From Gemmatimonadales bacterium (GTDB taxonomy: Bacteria > Gemmatimonadota > Gemmatimonadetes > Longimicrobiales > Gaopeijiaceae), in assembly GCA_007695195.1 (NCBI GenBank), contig REEG01000251.1, positions 1 to 64,000 of the forward strand: DNA of 64,000 nt, given 5' to 3'. This document shows positions 37,006 through 45,825 of this stretch, in pieces. The notes below the pieces were generated by a model. It did not search any database. It saw nothing but the letters and a program-made list of their open reading frames with translations, and had not been told where the DNA came from. A program made the position numbers and the translations under genes. The first letter of the stretch is position 1; each line of letters begins with the position of its first letter.

Positions 37006-37857
37006 ATGGAGATTCGGGACCTGGTGAAGGAGCGGTACGGGCGTGCGGCCCGGGCGGTGACCGGGGAGGGCTCAGCCTCCTGCTGCGGTCCCGAGGGGTG
37101 CGGCCCCGCGGGCCCCGGTCCCGAAGGAGTCGGCCCCGCAGGCAGCGGCTGCGACGATCCCATCACCTCCAACCTCTACGACGAGGTTACCACCCTGGGG
37201 CTTCCCGAGGAGACGGTTCGGGCCTCGCTGGGGTGCGGGAACCCTACGGCCCTGGCCAACCTGCATGAGGGAGAGGTGGTCCTGGACCTGGGGAGCGGCG
37301 GGGGCATCGACGTCCTTCTCTCGGCGCGGCGGGTGGGTCCTTCGGGGAAGGCCTACGGGCTGGACATGACCCCGGAGATGCTGGAGCTGGCGCGCCGGAA
37401 TGCCGCCACCGCCGGCGCCTCCAACGTGGAATTCCTGGAGGGCGAGATGGAGTCCATCCCCCTCCCCGATGCCTCGGTGGACGTCATCATCTCCAACTGT
37501 GTCATCAACCTGGCGGCGGAGAAGGAACCGGTGCTCCGGGAGGCGTTCCGCGTCCTGCGTCCCGGGGGGCGGTTCGCAGTCTCCGATGTGGTCACCCGAG
37601 GGGAGATCCCCGCCGCCATCCGCCGCAGCATGGAGCTCTGGGTGGGGTGCGTGGCCGGCGCTCTGGACGAGTCCGACTTCCTGGCTCTCCTTCATCGGGT
37701 GGGCTTCGAAGACCCCTCCATCGAGCCCACCCGGGTCTACGAGCCCATGGAGGCGGCCACCTTCCTGCGGGAAGCCGGATTCGATCCGGAAGAGCTGGCC
37801 CGGGAGGTGGAAGGCCGCTTCATGGCCGCCTTCGTCCGAGCCCGGAAGCCGCTGTAA
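37006..37857 (+). CDS. arsM: Arsenite S-adenosylmethionine methyltransferase
   Basis: This cytosolic enzyme methylates As(III), making volatile or exportable methylarsenicals. The 283-residue product has the SAM motif [13 protein letters not shown] (about 94-106). The family cysteines are in SCCGP (26-27), LGCGNP (77), SNCVINL (165) and WVGCVAGA (215). Residues about 30-48 form a Gly/Pro-rich insert ([16 protein letters not shown]) just after the CC pair, where relatives have short variable loops. The ATG is preceded by GGAG with an eight-base spacer. Two ArsR-type operator sites upstream indicate arsenite induction. No arsR, arsB/acr3 or arsC gene is adjacent. Confidence 0.96.
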   Translation: MEIRDLVKERYGRAARAVTGEGSASCCGPEGCGPAGPGPEGVGPAGSGCDDPITSNLYDEVTTLGLPEETVRASLGCGNPTALANLHEGEVVLDLGSGGGIDVLLSARRVGPSGKAYGLDMTPEMLELARRNAATAGASNVEFLEGEMESIPLPDASVDVIISNCVINLAAEKEPVLREAFRVLRPGGRFAVSDVVTRGEIPAAIRRSMELWVGCVAGALDESDFLALLHRVGFEDPSIEPTRVYEPMEAATFLREAGFDPEELAREVEGRFMAAFVRARKPL

Positions 37858-37884
37858 GAAGGCCGCTCAACCGCAGGAAGCCGC

Positions 37885-39030
37885 TCAGAAGACCCGGTCC
37901 AACACCTCCTCCAGACGACCCAGGGTACCGGGAACGTCGGTGAGCTTGTCCAACCCGAAGAGCCCCAGGCGGAAGGTGTGGAAGTCATCGCCCTCGTCGC
38001 AGCGGAGAGGTACCCCGGCGGCGATCTGGGCCCCTTCCGCCAGGAACGCCTTCCCGCTTTGCACCTCGGGCCGGTTGGTGTAGGCCACTACCACCCCGGG
38101 GGCCTCGAACCCCTCGGCCGCCACGGAGGGGATTCCCCGCGCGGCCAGCAGTGCCCGGACCCCCTTCCCCAGCTCCCACTGGGCCGCCTTCATGCGGTCC
38201 AGTCCCAGCTCCATTGTCTCGCGGACCGTATCCCGGAATACAGTCAGTCCGTCGGTGGGAAGGGTGGCGTGGTAGGCGTGGCCCCCGGCCTCATAGGCGT
38301 GCATGATCCCGAGCCACCGGGCCAGGTCCAGAGCGAAGCTGGACGAGCAGGTCTCGGGTAGGCGGGCCAGGGCGCGCTCCGAGAAGAGGACGACGCCGGC
38401 GCAGGGCTGGGCCGACCATCCCTTCTGGGGAGCGGTGATGAGGATGTCCACGCCCAGCGCCTTCATGTCGACCCATACGCACCCCGAGGCGATGCAGTCC
38501 AGGACGAAGAGCGCCCCCACCTCATGCGCCGCCGCGCTCAGCGCCGCCACATACTCGTCCGGGAGGATCACCCCTGCGGAGGTCTCCACATGGGGAGCGA
38601 ACACCACCGACGGGCGAAGCTCCCGGATCCGGGCCACCACTTCGTCCACCGGAGGAGGAGCGAAAGGAGCCTGGGGGCCGGCGGACCCGTCGGGGCGCCG
38701 CGCCTTCACCACGGCCGGCGATTCGGTGAGGGCTCCGGACTGGATGATCTGGCTCCACCGGAAGGAGAACCACCCGTTTCGCAGGATGAGGGCCCGCCCG
38801 CCGGGGGCCACGAACTGGCGCGCCACCGCCTCCATGGCACACGTCCCCCCACCGGGAACCACGGCCACCCCATGGGCCGAGTAGACCCTTTTCAGCCAGG
38901 TGGAGAGGTCCCGCATCACACCCTGGAACCGTTGGCTCATGTGGTTCAGCGAGCGGTCGCTGAAGACCACCGAGAACTCCATGAGGCCGTCGGGATCGAT
39001 CTGCGAGTTCAGGGGACCAGGTCGAGTCAT
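37885..39030 (-). CDS. PLP-dependent aminotransferase (alanine-glyoxylate aminotransferase-like)
   Basis: The 381-residue protein is a class V fold-type I aminotransferase. The PLP lysine is K203 in TAPQKGWS, and the pyridine-binding aspartate is D178 in VLDCIASG. Related enzymes transaminate serine or alanine to glyoxylate or pyruvate, or act on phosphonates; the substrate is not certain. The start at 39030 gives the normal length, and the 89 upstream in-frame codons are low-complexity. It converges on arsM (28-base gap) and diverges from the injection-system operon. Confidence 0.92.
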   Translation of the reverse strand: MTRPGPLNSQIDPDGLMEFSVVFSDRSLNHMSQRFQGVMRDLSTWLKRVYSAHGVAVVPGGGTCAMEAVARQFVAPGGRALILRNGWFSFRWSQIIQSGALTESPAVVKARRPDGSAGPQAPFAPPPVDEVVARIRELRPSVVFAPHVETSAGVILPDEYVAALSAAAHEVGALFVLDCIASGCVWVDMKALGVDILITAPQKGWSAQPCAGVVLFSERALARLPETCSSSFALDLARWLGIMHAYEAGGHAYHATLPTDGLTVFRDTVRETMELGLDRMKAAQWELGKGVRALLAARGIPSVAAEGFEAPGVVVAYTNRPEVQSGKAFLAEGAQIAAGVPLRCDEGDDFHTFRLGLFGLDKLTDVPGTLGRLEEVLDRVF

Positions 39031-39355
39031 GGGTTGGCTCCGGGAGCGGGGATGACGGAGCAAGGCCGTCCGTCCAGGCTGGATTACGAATGTGGCGCTC
39101 CAAGATAGCGAATTCCCGGACCGTGGCACGTGCCCGTTGCCCCGCCTCTGCAGGGAGAAAATGCGAACCGGGATTCGCATTTTGGTTGCGCACGACGGAG
39201 CGGGGCACAGACGGACCGGCGGCGGAGTTCCGATCCTGCCGAGGCCGTCCGGTCTCGGCAGGGGCGAAGGGCCTGCTTGCTTTCCAGAGGCTCCCAAATT
39301 ACGCTTCAGTCAGTCACCTGAAAGTATTCTCAGCCTCCCGGCCCCAGGCTCTCCC
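39031..39355. other. Divergent leader region of the injection-system operon
   Basis: These 325 bases separate the aminotransferase and the eCIS operon. A perfect 10-bp AT-rich inverted repeat (39158-39183) is the main feature. A locally A/T-rich run at 39297-39331 (TTACGC through TATTCT) is the most likely place for the eCIS promoter, but -35 and -10 spacing is not canonical. Confidence 0.5.
39158..39183. repeat. Perfect 10-bp inverted repeat, possible operator for the eCIS operon
   Basis: AAAATGCGAA at 39158-39167 and its exact complement TTCGCATTTT at 39174-39183 flank a 6-base spacer. It stands out as an AT-rich island in very GC-rich DNA, between divergent gene starts and far from any stop codon. 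An operator is therefore more likely than a terminator. Confidence 0.6.
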
Positions 39356-39958
39356 ATGAGTGCCTTCTCCGTCATTCAGGACGTTTCCGTCCTTCTCCGA
39401 CGTGAGATCTACGATGCCCTGGCTTCGGCCCCGGGTGTCACTTTCACCCTCTCGGATCCGGCCACCAACGTGCGGCTGGAACCTCCGGGAGACGAGGGGG
39501 AGGCTACGTACGCCACCCTCTACCTGTATCAGGTGGAGCTGGACCGGCACCTCCGCAACCAGCGGAACCTTCCCAGCCGCCAGGACCCGTCCCGCTCCCG
39601 GCGTCCGCCCCTGACACTCCAGCTCCGGTACCTCTTCACACCGGCGGATTCGCTGGAAACCAACAACCAGCTCCTCCTGGGTCGCGTTCTCCAGCACTTC
39701 CACGACCACCCCCTCCTGCCCGTTCCCGGTGAGGAGCCCCGGGACAGTCACGGGGGGGCCAGTGTCGACCTTCGCGTCGTCCCGGAAACCCCGTCGCTGG
39801 AGCAGCTCACCCAGCTCTGGAACGCCCTGAACGAGCCGTTCCGCCTCTCGGTGGTCTTCCTGGTGGAGGTGGTGGCCATCGATTCCGGGCTGCCCCCGCA
39901 GGCGGCTCCCAGAGTGGGGTCCTTCCACACCCTTGTGGGGACGGGAGAGGCCCCATGA
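39356..39958 (+). CDS. DUF4255 protein, eCIS tube/sheath cap (Afp16/Pvc16-like)
   Basis: The 200-residue protein starts with FSVIQDVSVLLRREIYDAL, followed by VTFTLSDP. It contains the family-typical NLYLYQV-like element (YLYQVELDRHLRNQ) and LTLQLRYLFTP near residue 85. DUF4255 proteins cap and terminate the tube and sheath in Afp/PVC-type injection systems. ATG 39356 gives the usual length. The stop overlaps the next start (ATGA), and the gene opens the eCIS operon. Confidence 0.92.
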   Translation: MSAFSVIQDVSVLLRREIYDALASAPGVTFTLSDPATNVRLEPPGDEGEATYATLYLYQVELDRHLRNQRNLPSRQDPSRSRRPPLTLQLRYLFTPADSLETNNQLLLGRVLQHFHDHPLLPVPGEEPRDSHGGASVDLRVVPETPSLEQLTQLWNALNEPFRLSVVFLVEVVAIDSGLPPQAAPRVGSFHTLVGTGEAP

Positions 39959-40629
39959 CCCTCCGTACCGTGAGTGGGGTGGTGAGCAGCCAGGCACTGG
40001 TGGCAGGACGCGTCCGAGATGCCCTCACCGGGGGCGCCCCCCCTCGGCTGTCCAACCTCTCGTTGGCCCTGCGGCGCGGCGGCGAGAGCGCGTTCGGCCC
40101 CTTCCCCGGCCCAGTTCGCCTCATGGACGGGATGCACTTCACCACCTGGGGCTCCCTGGAGCGCCTCTTCCCGGCCGGCCCTCCTCCCGGCGGATTGGAC
40201 TTCCGAGTGGAGGTGGAGGCGCCGGGCTACCGACCCGGGCTTGCCGAGTTCTCCGTCCCGGCCGAGCACCTGGTGCCGGTGGAAGAAGTGGTCCAGGTGG
40301 GGGATCGGGAGGTGCGGGTGACCGCCTTCCCCAACCTTCCCCGGATCGTCGAGGTGGCGCTGGAACCCCTCCCGGTAGCGCTGGCGGGATGGGTCATCGA
40401 CGATCACGATCCCGAAACCCCGGTGCCCGGCGCCACCGCCCGAGTCACCGCCCCGGCCCCCCGTGGGCCCGTCACCACCGACGAGCGGGGCTACTTCCGA
40501 ATCCCGGACCTTCCGGTGGCGCTCTCCGTCACCGTGGAGATCCAGCAGGGTCCCCGATCCCTGGTCCAGGAGGTGGCCCTCCGCCCCACGGATCCCTTGA
40601 ATGAGCGGACCTTCAGCCTCCCCGCCTAA
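39955..40629 (+). CDS. eCIS-associated protein with carboxypeptidase-regulatory-like domain
   Basis: The 224-residue protein has an N-terminal beta-rich part containing GPVRLMDGMHFTTWG and a C-terminal carboxypeptidase-regulatory-like beta-sandwich (DPETPVPGATARVTAP, then TTDERGYFRIPDLP). It has no signal peptide, in keeping with a cytosolically assembled particle. It is coupled to the cap gene by ATGA and lies 12 bases before the first sheath gene. It is probably an accessory structural or decoration protein; I know no characterised homologue in Afp or PVC. Confidence 0.7.
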   Translation: MTLRTVSGVVSSQALVAGRVRDALTGGAPPRLSNLSLALRRGGESAFGPFPGPVRLMDGMHFTTWGSLERLFPAGPPPGGLDFRVEVEAPGYRPGLAEFSVPAEHLVPVEEVVQVGDREVRVTAFPNLPRIVEVALEPLPVALAGWVIDDHDPETPVPGATARVTAPAPRGPVTTDERGYFRIPDLPVALSVTVEIQQGPRSLVQEVALRPTDPLNERTFSLPA

Positions 40630-40641
40630 AGGAGCACCACC

Positions 40642-43128
40642 ATGCCCGAATACCTCGCCCCCGGCGTCTACGTCGAGGAAGTGCCGTCCGGAAACAAGCC
40701 CATCGAGGGAGTCAGCACCAGCACCGCCGGGGTGGTGGGCGTGACGCAGCGAGGTCCGGTGGGGTCGCCGGTCCTGGTGACCAGCTTCGGAGAGTTCACC
40801 CGGGTATTCGGGGGGCTCCTGGATCACCGGGTCTTCACCGACGGCCTGGACGCCCTCCCCTATGCGGCCCGGGGGTTCTTCGGGAATGGAGGGCAGCGCC
40901 TGTACGTCTCCCGTATCGTGGGAGGCGACGCACAGCGGGCATCGGTGGACCTCCTGGCGACCCCCCCAACCGGAGCCGCCGATACGGCGCTGTCGGCCCG
41001 GGGGAGCGAGGGCGACACCCTCCTCTCGCTGGATGACGGCACCGACGTGGGGGTGGGTGATATCCTTCTCATCCTGGATGAGCAGCGCTCCGAATACGTC
41101 ACGGTGGAGAGCGGTCCCGTGAGCTCCGGGCTCCGCCTGGGCGGCCGACTCCGGGGCGTGGTGGCTGATGGCACCACCGTGACCCCTTTGGCGGTGACGG
41201 AAGACGCGGACCTCACCGCCGAGATCACCGGCGCCATGACGGCGGGGGGCGGCCTGGCCCTCTCGGGAGCCGCTGTAGCCGCGCTCTCAGCCGGCGACGT
41301 GCTGCGGATCCGAAGCACCAGCGCTCCGGAACAGGTGGAGTTCGTGGAGATCGCCGCCGACGCCTCGGACGCCATCTCGGAGACAGGCCTCCTCTTCTCC
41401 CACCCTCAGGCCACCACCGAGGTACACCGGGTCACCCTCACCCCCGGCACCGCCACCACCGCCGACGCGGAAGCTCCGTCAGGGTCGGTGCTCCTTGGGC
41501 TCGCCTCCACTGACGACTTCGCCGCCGGGAGCGCGGCGGGGGTCGACGGGAGCGGCGTCTACGCCGTGGCGGCGGTGGTCTCGCAGGTGACCCTTGTCAC
41601 CGACACCCCCCTCACCGAGAACCACGCCGCCGGCACGCGGATCCTGCGCCAGGTCCCCCTCTTCCGCCTCCACGCCCGCTACGAGGGCCTCTGGGGGAAT
41701 ACGCTCCGGGCCCGGGCTCGCCGGAGCAGCCTCCTGGAAACCACCGTGGTGGGCGGGCCCTACGCCGCCGGAGCTCCCCTGGTGGGGCTCGGGGCCGTCT
41801 TCGGGTTGGGCCCGGGGAGCGTCCTGGAGTTCTCGCGAGATGGAAGTTTGGTGACCCGAGCACGGGTGAGTGGGGTGGACCGGGCCTCGAACCAGGCCGC
41901 CGTCACCGGCCTGGACGCCCAGGTGGAGGCCGGAGACACGGTGCGATCCCTGGAATTCGACCTCATCGTGGACCGGGTGGAAGGCGGTCGGGCGGCGGAT
42001 ACCGAGGCGTTTGAATTCCTGGGGGTCGACCCGGAGCATACCCGCTACGCCCCTCGGATCGTGGGCTCCTTCGACCGGGCCAGGGAGCGGGGCTCCAACT
42101 CCGGGGAGGCCGAACTGATCCGACTCTCCGACCTCACCATTGGCGACGACGGCGAGCCTGTGGCCGACGCCGCCCCACGAAGGACGGTGCGGCCCTTCCA
42201 GGGCGTCTCCATGTTCATGGCAGGGGGCCGGGACGACCTGGGCTCCATCGACGACAACACCTTCGTGGGCGTCGACGCCGACGACCCCGACGCCCGCACC
42301 GGAATCCATTCCCTCCGAAACGAAGAGGGGATCAGCATCGTGGCGGTCCCGGGGCGCACCAGCGTCACGGTGCAGAACGCCCTGTTGGACCACTGCGAAC
42401 TCATGCGCTACCGCTTCGCCGTGGTGGAGCCCCCGGCGGGAAGTGGGATCCGCGACGCCCGCACCCACCGGCAGAACTTCGACACCACCCGGGGCGCCAC
42501 CTACTACCCGTGGCTGGTGGTGGCCGACGAGTTCGGGGAGCGGGGCGACCTCCTCAAGATCCCCCCCAGCGGCCACGTCATGGGGATCTACGCCCGCACC
42601 GACACGGAGCGGGGGGTGTGGAAGGCACCGGCCAATGAAGTGGTCCGGGGGATCCTCCAGTTCGAGACCACCCTCACCAAGGGCGAACAGGACATCCTGA
42701 ACCCGGTCCACGTCAACTGCTTCCGGGATTTCCGCACGGCCAACCGGGGCCTCCGCCTCTGGGGCGCCCGCACCCTCTCCAGCGACCCGGAGTGGAAGTA
42801 CGTGAACGTGCGGCGCCTCTTCCTCTTCCTGGAGAAGTCCATCGAGAACGGGATGCAGTTCGCCGTCTTCGAACCCAACACCGAGGCGCTCTGGTCCACC
42901 GTCAAGCGCTCCATCTCCAACTTCCTCATCACCGTCTGGCGGGCCGGCGGGCTCGAGGGTGTGCTGGAAGAGGAGGCCTTCTTCGTGAATGTGGGCTACG
43001 GCCTCACCATGACCCAGGCGGACATCGACAATGGGCGCCTCATCGTGGAGGTGGGCGTGGCCCCGGTGAAGCCCGCCGAATTCGTCATCATCCGCATCAG
43101 CCAGAAGACCAGGGAGGCCGCCGACTGA
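40642..43128 (+). CDS. eCIS contractile sheath protein 1
   Basis: The 828-residue phage-tail-sheath protein wraps the inner tube and contracts to drive it into a target. The N-terminus has the classic YLAPGVYVEEVPSGNKPI. The conserved C-terminal half carries NCFRDFRTANRGLRLWGART, then the LSSDPEWKYVNVRRL block and FEPNTEALW. It is about twice the length of Afp/PVC sheaths. The extra sequence is a large variable domain (about residues 100-430), which should lie on the outer surface. AGGAG precedes the start. Its pairing with a second sheath gene (43654-45825) follows the multi-sheath layout of Afp-like systems. Confidence 0.95.
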   Translation: MPEYLAPGVYVEEVPSGNKPIEGVSTSTAGVVGVTQRGPVGSPVLVTSFGEFTRVFGGLLDHRVFTDGLDALPYAARGFFGNGGQRLYVSRIVGGDAQRASVDLLATPPTGAADTALSARGSEGDTLLSLDDGTDVGVGDILLILDEQRSEYVTVESGPVSSGLRLGGRLRGVVADGTTVTPLAVTEDADLTAEITGAMTAGGGLALSGAAVAALSAGDVLRIRSTSAPEQVEFVEIAADASDAISETGLLFSHPQATTEVHRVTLTPGTATTADAEAPSGSVLLGLASTDDFAAGSAAGVDGSGVYAVAAVVSQVTLVTDTPLTENHAAGTRILRQVPLFRLHARYEGLWGNTLRARARRSSLLETTVVGGPYAAGAPLVGLGAVFGLGPGSVLEFSRDGSLVTRARVSGVDRASNQAAVTGLDAQVEAGDTVRSLEFDLIVDRVEGGRAADTEAFEFLGVDPEHTRYAPRIVGSFDRARERGSNSGEAELIRLSDLTIGDDGEPVADAAPRRTVRPFQGVSMFMAGGRDDLGSIDDNTFVGVDADDPDARTGIHSLRNEEGISIVAVPGRTSVTVQNALLDHCELMRYRFAVVEPPAGSGIRDARTHRQNFDTTRGATYYPWLVVADEFGERGDLLKIPPSGHVMGIYARTDTERGVWKAPANEVVRGILQFETTLTKGEQDILNPVHVNCFRDFRTANRGLRLWGARTLSSDPEWKYVNVRRLFLFLEKSIENGMQFAVFEPNTEALWSTVKRSISNFLITVWRAGGLEGVLEEEAFFVNVGYGLTMTQADIDNGRLIVEVGVAPVKPAEFVIIRISQKTREAAD

Positions 43129-43211
43129 GCCGGACCGTATGGGCGGAGGCCGTGGCGGAGCCCTTCCCGCCGCGCCTCCCCTCCTCTTCCCCGAACCCGT
43201 AGGAGCCCATC

Positions 43212-43631
43212 GTGGACAACCCGTACGCGCAGTTCAACTTCCTGGTGGAGATCGATGGCCTCTCGGTGGCCGGCTTCTCCGAAGTGAGCGGTCTCACCAC
43301 CGAGCAGGACATCATCGAGTACCGGGAGGGGAGCGACACCCAGACCGTGCGCAAGATTCCCGGCCTCCGGAAGTACGGGAACATCACCCTCAAGCGGGGC
43401 TTCACCCAGAACCGGGAGCTCTGGGAGTGGCGCAAGAGCACCATCGACGGGGTCACCGAGCGCAAGTCCGGCGCCATCATCCTCCTGGACGAGGCGCGAA
43501 ACGAAGCGCTCCGCTGGCAGTTCGCCGAAGGGTGGATCTCCAAGTGGGAGGGCCCCGCCCTCAACGCCACAGCCAACGAGGCGGCCATCGAGTCCATGGA
43601 AGTCGCGGTGGAAGACATCCGCCTGGCATGA
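43212..43631 (+). CDS. eCIS inner tube protein 1
   Basis: The 139-residue phage-tail-tube-like protein forms stacked hexamers inside the sheath. Characteristic elements are NPYAQFNFLVEIDGL, GFSEVSGLTTEQDIIEYREG, and KYGNITLKRGFT followed by ELWEWRKS. GTG 43212 is used, with AGGAG ten bases upstream (GTAGGAGCCCATC). It resembles Afp1/Pvc1, is soluble and has no signal. It follows the first sheath by about 80 bases. Confidence 0.94.
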   Translation: MDNPYAQFNFLVEIDGLSVAGFSEVSGLTTEQDIIEYREGSDTQTVRKIPGLRKYGNITLKRGFTQNRELWEWRKSTIDGVTERKSGAIILLDEARNEALRWQFAEGWISKWEGPALNATANEAAIESMEVAVEDIRLA

Positions 43632-43653
43632 CGACTCCGCCCCGGACCCGACC

Positions 43654-45825
43654 GTGACCACCTTCCTCACCCCCGGCGTCTATCTGCGGCCGGCGGAGCG
43701 CGTGCGCCCGGTGGGGGCGCTGGTGCGCACGGACGTGGCCCTCTTCGTGGGCTACACCCGTCGCGGCCCCGCCTTCCGTCCGGTTCGGGTGGAAGCGTGG
43801 CGCGAATTCCTCGCCCACTTCGGCGAGCCCACCGCCGTGGGATATCTGGCCCCTGCGGTGCGGGCCTTCTTCGAGAACGGCGGCGCCACCTGCTGGGTGG
43901 TGCGGGTGCTCCGGGAGGAGGGGTCGGGCGGAACCGCCGGCACAGCCCACCTCCTCTCCGATCCGGTTCCCCTGGCGGGCGGAGACCTCCGCTGGCGCTT
44001 CTCCGCCTCCTTCAACGAGGCGCTCCTGGACGAGCCCGAAGGGATGGGCCTCCACGACGCCCTTGCCGGAAGCGCCGTGCGCCGCACCCCCAATCCCGGA
44101 ACGTGGGGAAACCAGTTGGCCCTCACCGTGAGCCCCGACGTGGCCTTCCGAACCGTGCACGAGCCCGGTCGCCTGGAGGAGGGGTGGGTATCCCGGGTCC
44201 GGGGGTTGAGCGGCCTGCACCCCCGCGCCGTGGTTCGGCTCAGGCAGGAGGGGGCCGGGGAGCGGGTAGCGGAGGTCCGGGAGGTGGACCGGATCCGCAA
44301 CCGGGTGACGTGGGCCGAGCCCCTGCCGGCTCTGGGGCTGGACCCGGACCGGTCCATCCGCATCGAGAGCTCCGACCTCCTGGTCCGCATCGCTCTGGGC
44401 GGCCGGGTGGTGGAGGAGTTCCGGCGCCTGGGCATCCACCCGGAGCACCCCCGCTCCATCCTTCGGGTCATCCCCCGGGAGAGCCGCTGGATCGACGTGG
44501 CGCTGGAGCTTCCCGACGGGATCCGGCCCTCCCACCTGACGTGGACGGACCCGAGCTTCTGGCCCCTGGGACTGGAGGGGCCCCTGACCGGCGGCGCCGA
44601 CGGCCTCACCCAGGTGGGGGCTCGGGACTTTCGCCGGGGGCTCGCGTCGTCCCGGGGCGTGGATGAGATCGCCCTGGTGACGGCCCCGGATCTGGTCCTT
44701 CGCGCCGAGCCGGCGCCCTCCCGTCCGCCGGCGCCGGCCCCTCCGCCGGCCTGCGAATCGCTGGAGCCGCCCCCCCGGGGCGTGGTCTTCGCCCGGGTGG
44801 TGACCCGGTTCGAGGGCCCCGGCGAGGACCGTCCGGTGGCGGGGGTGGAGGTGGTGGAGGCCGCGTCCGGCCGGCGGGCGCTCACCGACGCCGACGGAGA
44901 ATTCCTCCTGGAGGGGGTGGATCCGGAGCTGGTGACCCTGCGCCTGGAAAAGGGGGGCTTCGAGACGCTGGAGGTGCCGGTGCAGGCCGAACCGTCCCGA
45001 CCCGCCACGCCGGTCTCCCTCTTCCTGGCTCCACTCCTGGTTCCGCGGGCCCTGGACCCGGAGGAGATCCTGGAGGTGCAGCAGGCCATGGCGCACCCCA
45101 CCGACGAGGGCACCCGCCTGTACCGCTTCGCCCTGCTGGACCCTCCGGCACCGGAGATGGACGCCCAGGAGATCCTGAGCTGGCGCGCCCGCCTCGGCGA
45201 TGTGTCCACCGGTGCCCTGTACTACCCTTGGGTGGGAGTGGGCGGGGGCGCCGGATGGATCCCCCCCTCGGGCCATGTGGCCGGCGTCACCGCCGCCGCC
45301 GACCGTCGCGAAGGACCCCACCGGAGTCCGGCCAATCAACCGCTGGCGCTGGTCCAGGATCTCTCGGTGCAGGTGGGCGACGAGGTCCAGGGGCTCCTGA
45401 ACCCTGCGGGGGTGAACTGCATCCGGGCCTTCCCCGGCCGCGGGATCCGGCTCTACGGCACCCGCACCCTCTCCTCGGATCCGGAGTGGCGCTATACCAC
45501 CGTCCGGCGCCTGGTCCTGGCCCTGGGCGAGACGCTGGAGAAGGCGTTCCAGTGGGCCGTCTTCGAGCCCAACGACACCCTCCGGCGCCAGGCCCTCTCC
45601 ATGAGCATCACCGCCCTCCTGGAGCGACTCCGCCGGGGAGGGGCCCTGGCCGGCGACACCCCCGACGCCGCCTACCGGGTGAAGTGCGACGAGGACAACA
45701 ACCCCCCGAGGCGGCGAGACACCGGGATGCTCCTGGCCGAGATCGCCGTGGCTCCCTCCATCCCCTACGAGTTCGTGGTCTTCCGACTGGGCCGGTCGGG
45801 CGACGCCCTGGAGGTGACGGAATAG
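43654..45825 (+). CDS. eCIS sheath protein 2 with an inserted beta-sandwich
   Basis: The 723-residue second sheath paralogue has N-terminal FLTPGVYLRPAERVRP and a C-terminal sheath core (GRGIRLYGTRTLSSDPEWRYTTVRR). It differs from the first by a Pro/Ala linker (PSRPPAPAPPPACESL) and a carboxypeptidase-regulatory-like domain at about residues 366-460 (VAGVEVVEAASGRRALTDAD, then GEFLLEGVDP). That insert would project from the sheath surface. The start is a GTG with no clear ribosome site, so translation may be coupled to the tube gene 22 bases upstream. It may form the baseplate-proximal sheath ring, as extra sheath copies do in Afp. Confidence 0.93.
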   Translation: MTTFLTPGVYLRPAERVRPVGALVRTDVALFVGYTRRGPAFRPVRVEAWREFLAHFGEPTAVGYLAPAVRAFFENGGATCWVVRVLREEGSGGTAGTAHLLSDPVPLAGGDLRWRFSASFNEALLDEPEGMGLHDALAGSAVRRTPNPGTWGNQLALTVSPDVAFRTVHEPGRLEEGWVSRVRGLSGLHPRAVVRLRQEGAGERVAEVREVDRIRNRVTWAEPLPALGLDPDRSIRIESSDLLVRIALGGRVVEEFRRLGIHPEHPRSILRVIPRESRWIDVALELPDGIRPSHLTWTDPSFWPLGLEGPLTGGADGLTQVGARDFRRGLASSRGVDEIALVTAPDLVLRAEPAPSRPPAPAPPPACESLEPPPRGVVFARVVTRFEGPGEDRPVAGVEVVEAASGRRALTDADGEFLLEGVDPELVTLRLEKGGFETLEVPVQAEPSRPATPVSLFLAPLLVPRALDPEEILEVQQAMAHPTDEGTRLYRFALLDPPAPEMDAQEILSWRARLGDVSTGALYYPWVGVGGGAGWIPPSGHVAGVTAAADRREGPHRSPANQPLALVQDLSVQVGDEVQGLLNPAGVNCIRAFPGRGIRLYGTRTLSSDPEWRYTTVRRLVLALGETLEKAFQWAVFEPNDTLRRQALSMSITALLERLRRGGALAGDTPDAAYRVKCDEDNNPPRRRDTGMLLAEIAVAPSIPYEFVVFRLGRSGDALEVTE

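Noticed and set aside
39297-39331. A canonical promoter for the eCIS operon
   Set aside because: The TTACGC and TATTCT elements are 20 bases apart and match the consensus poorly, so I only note the area.
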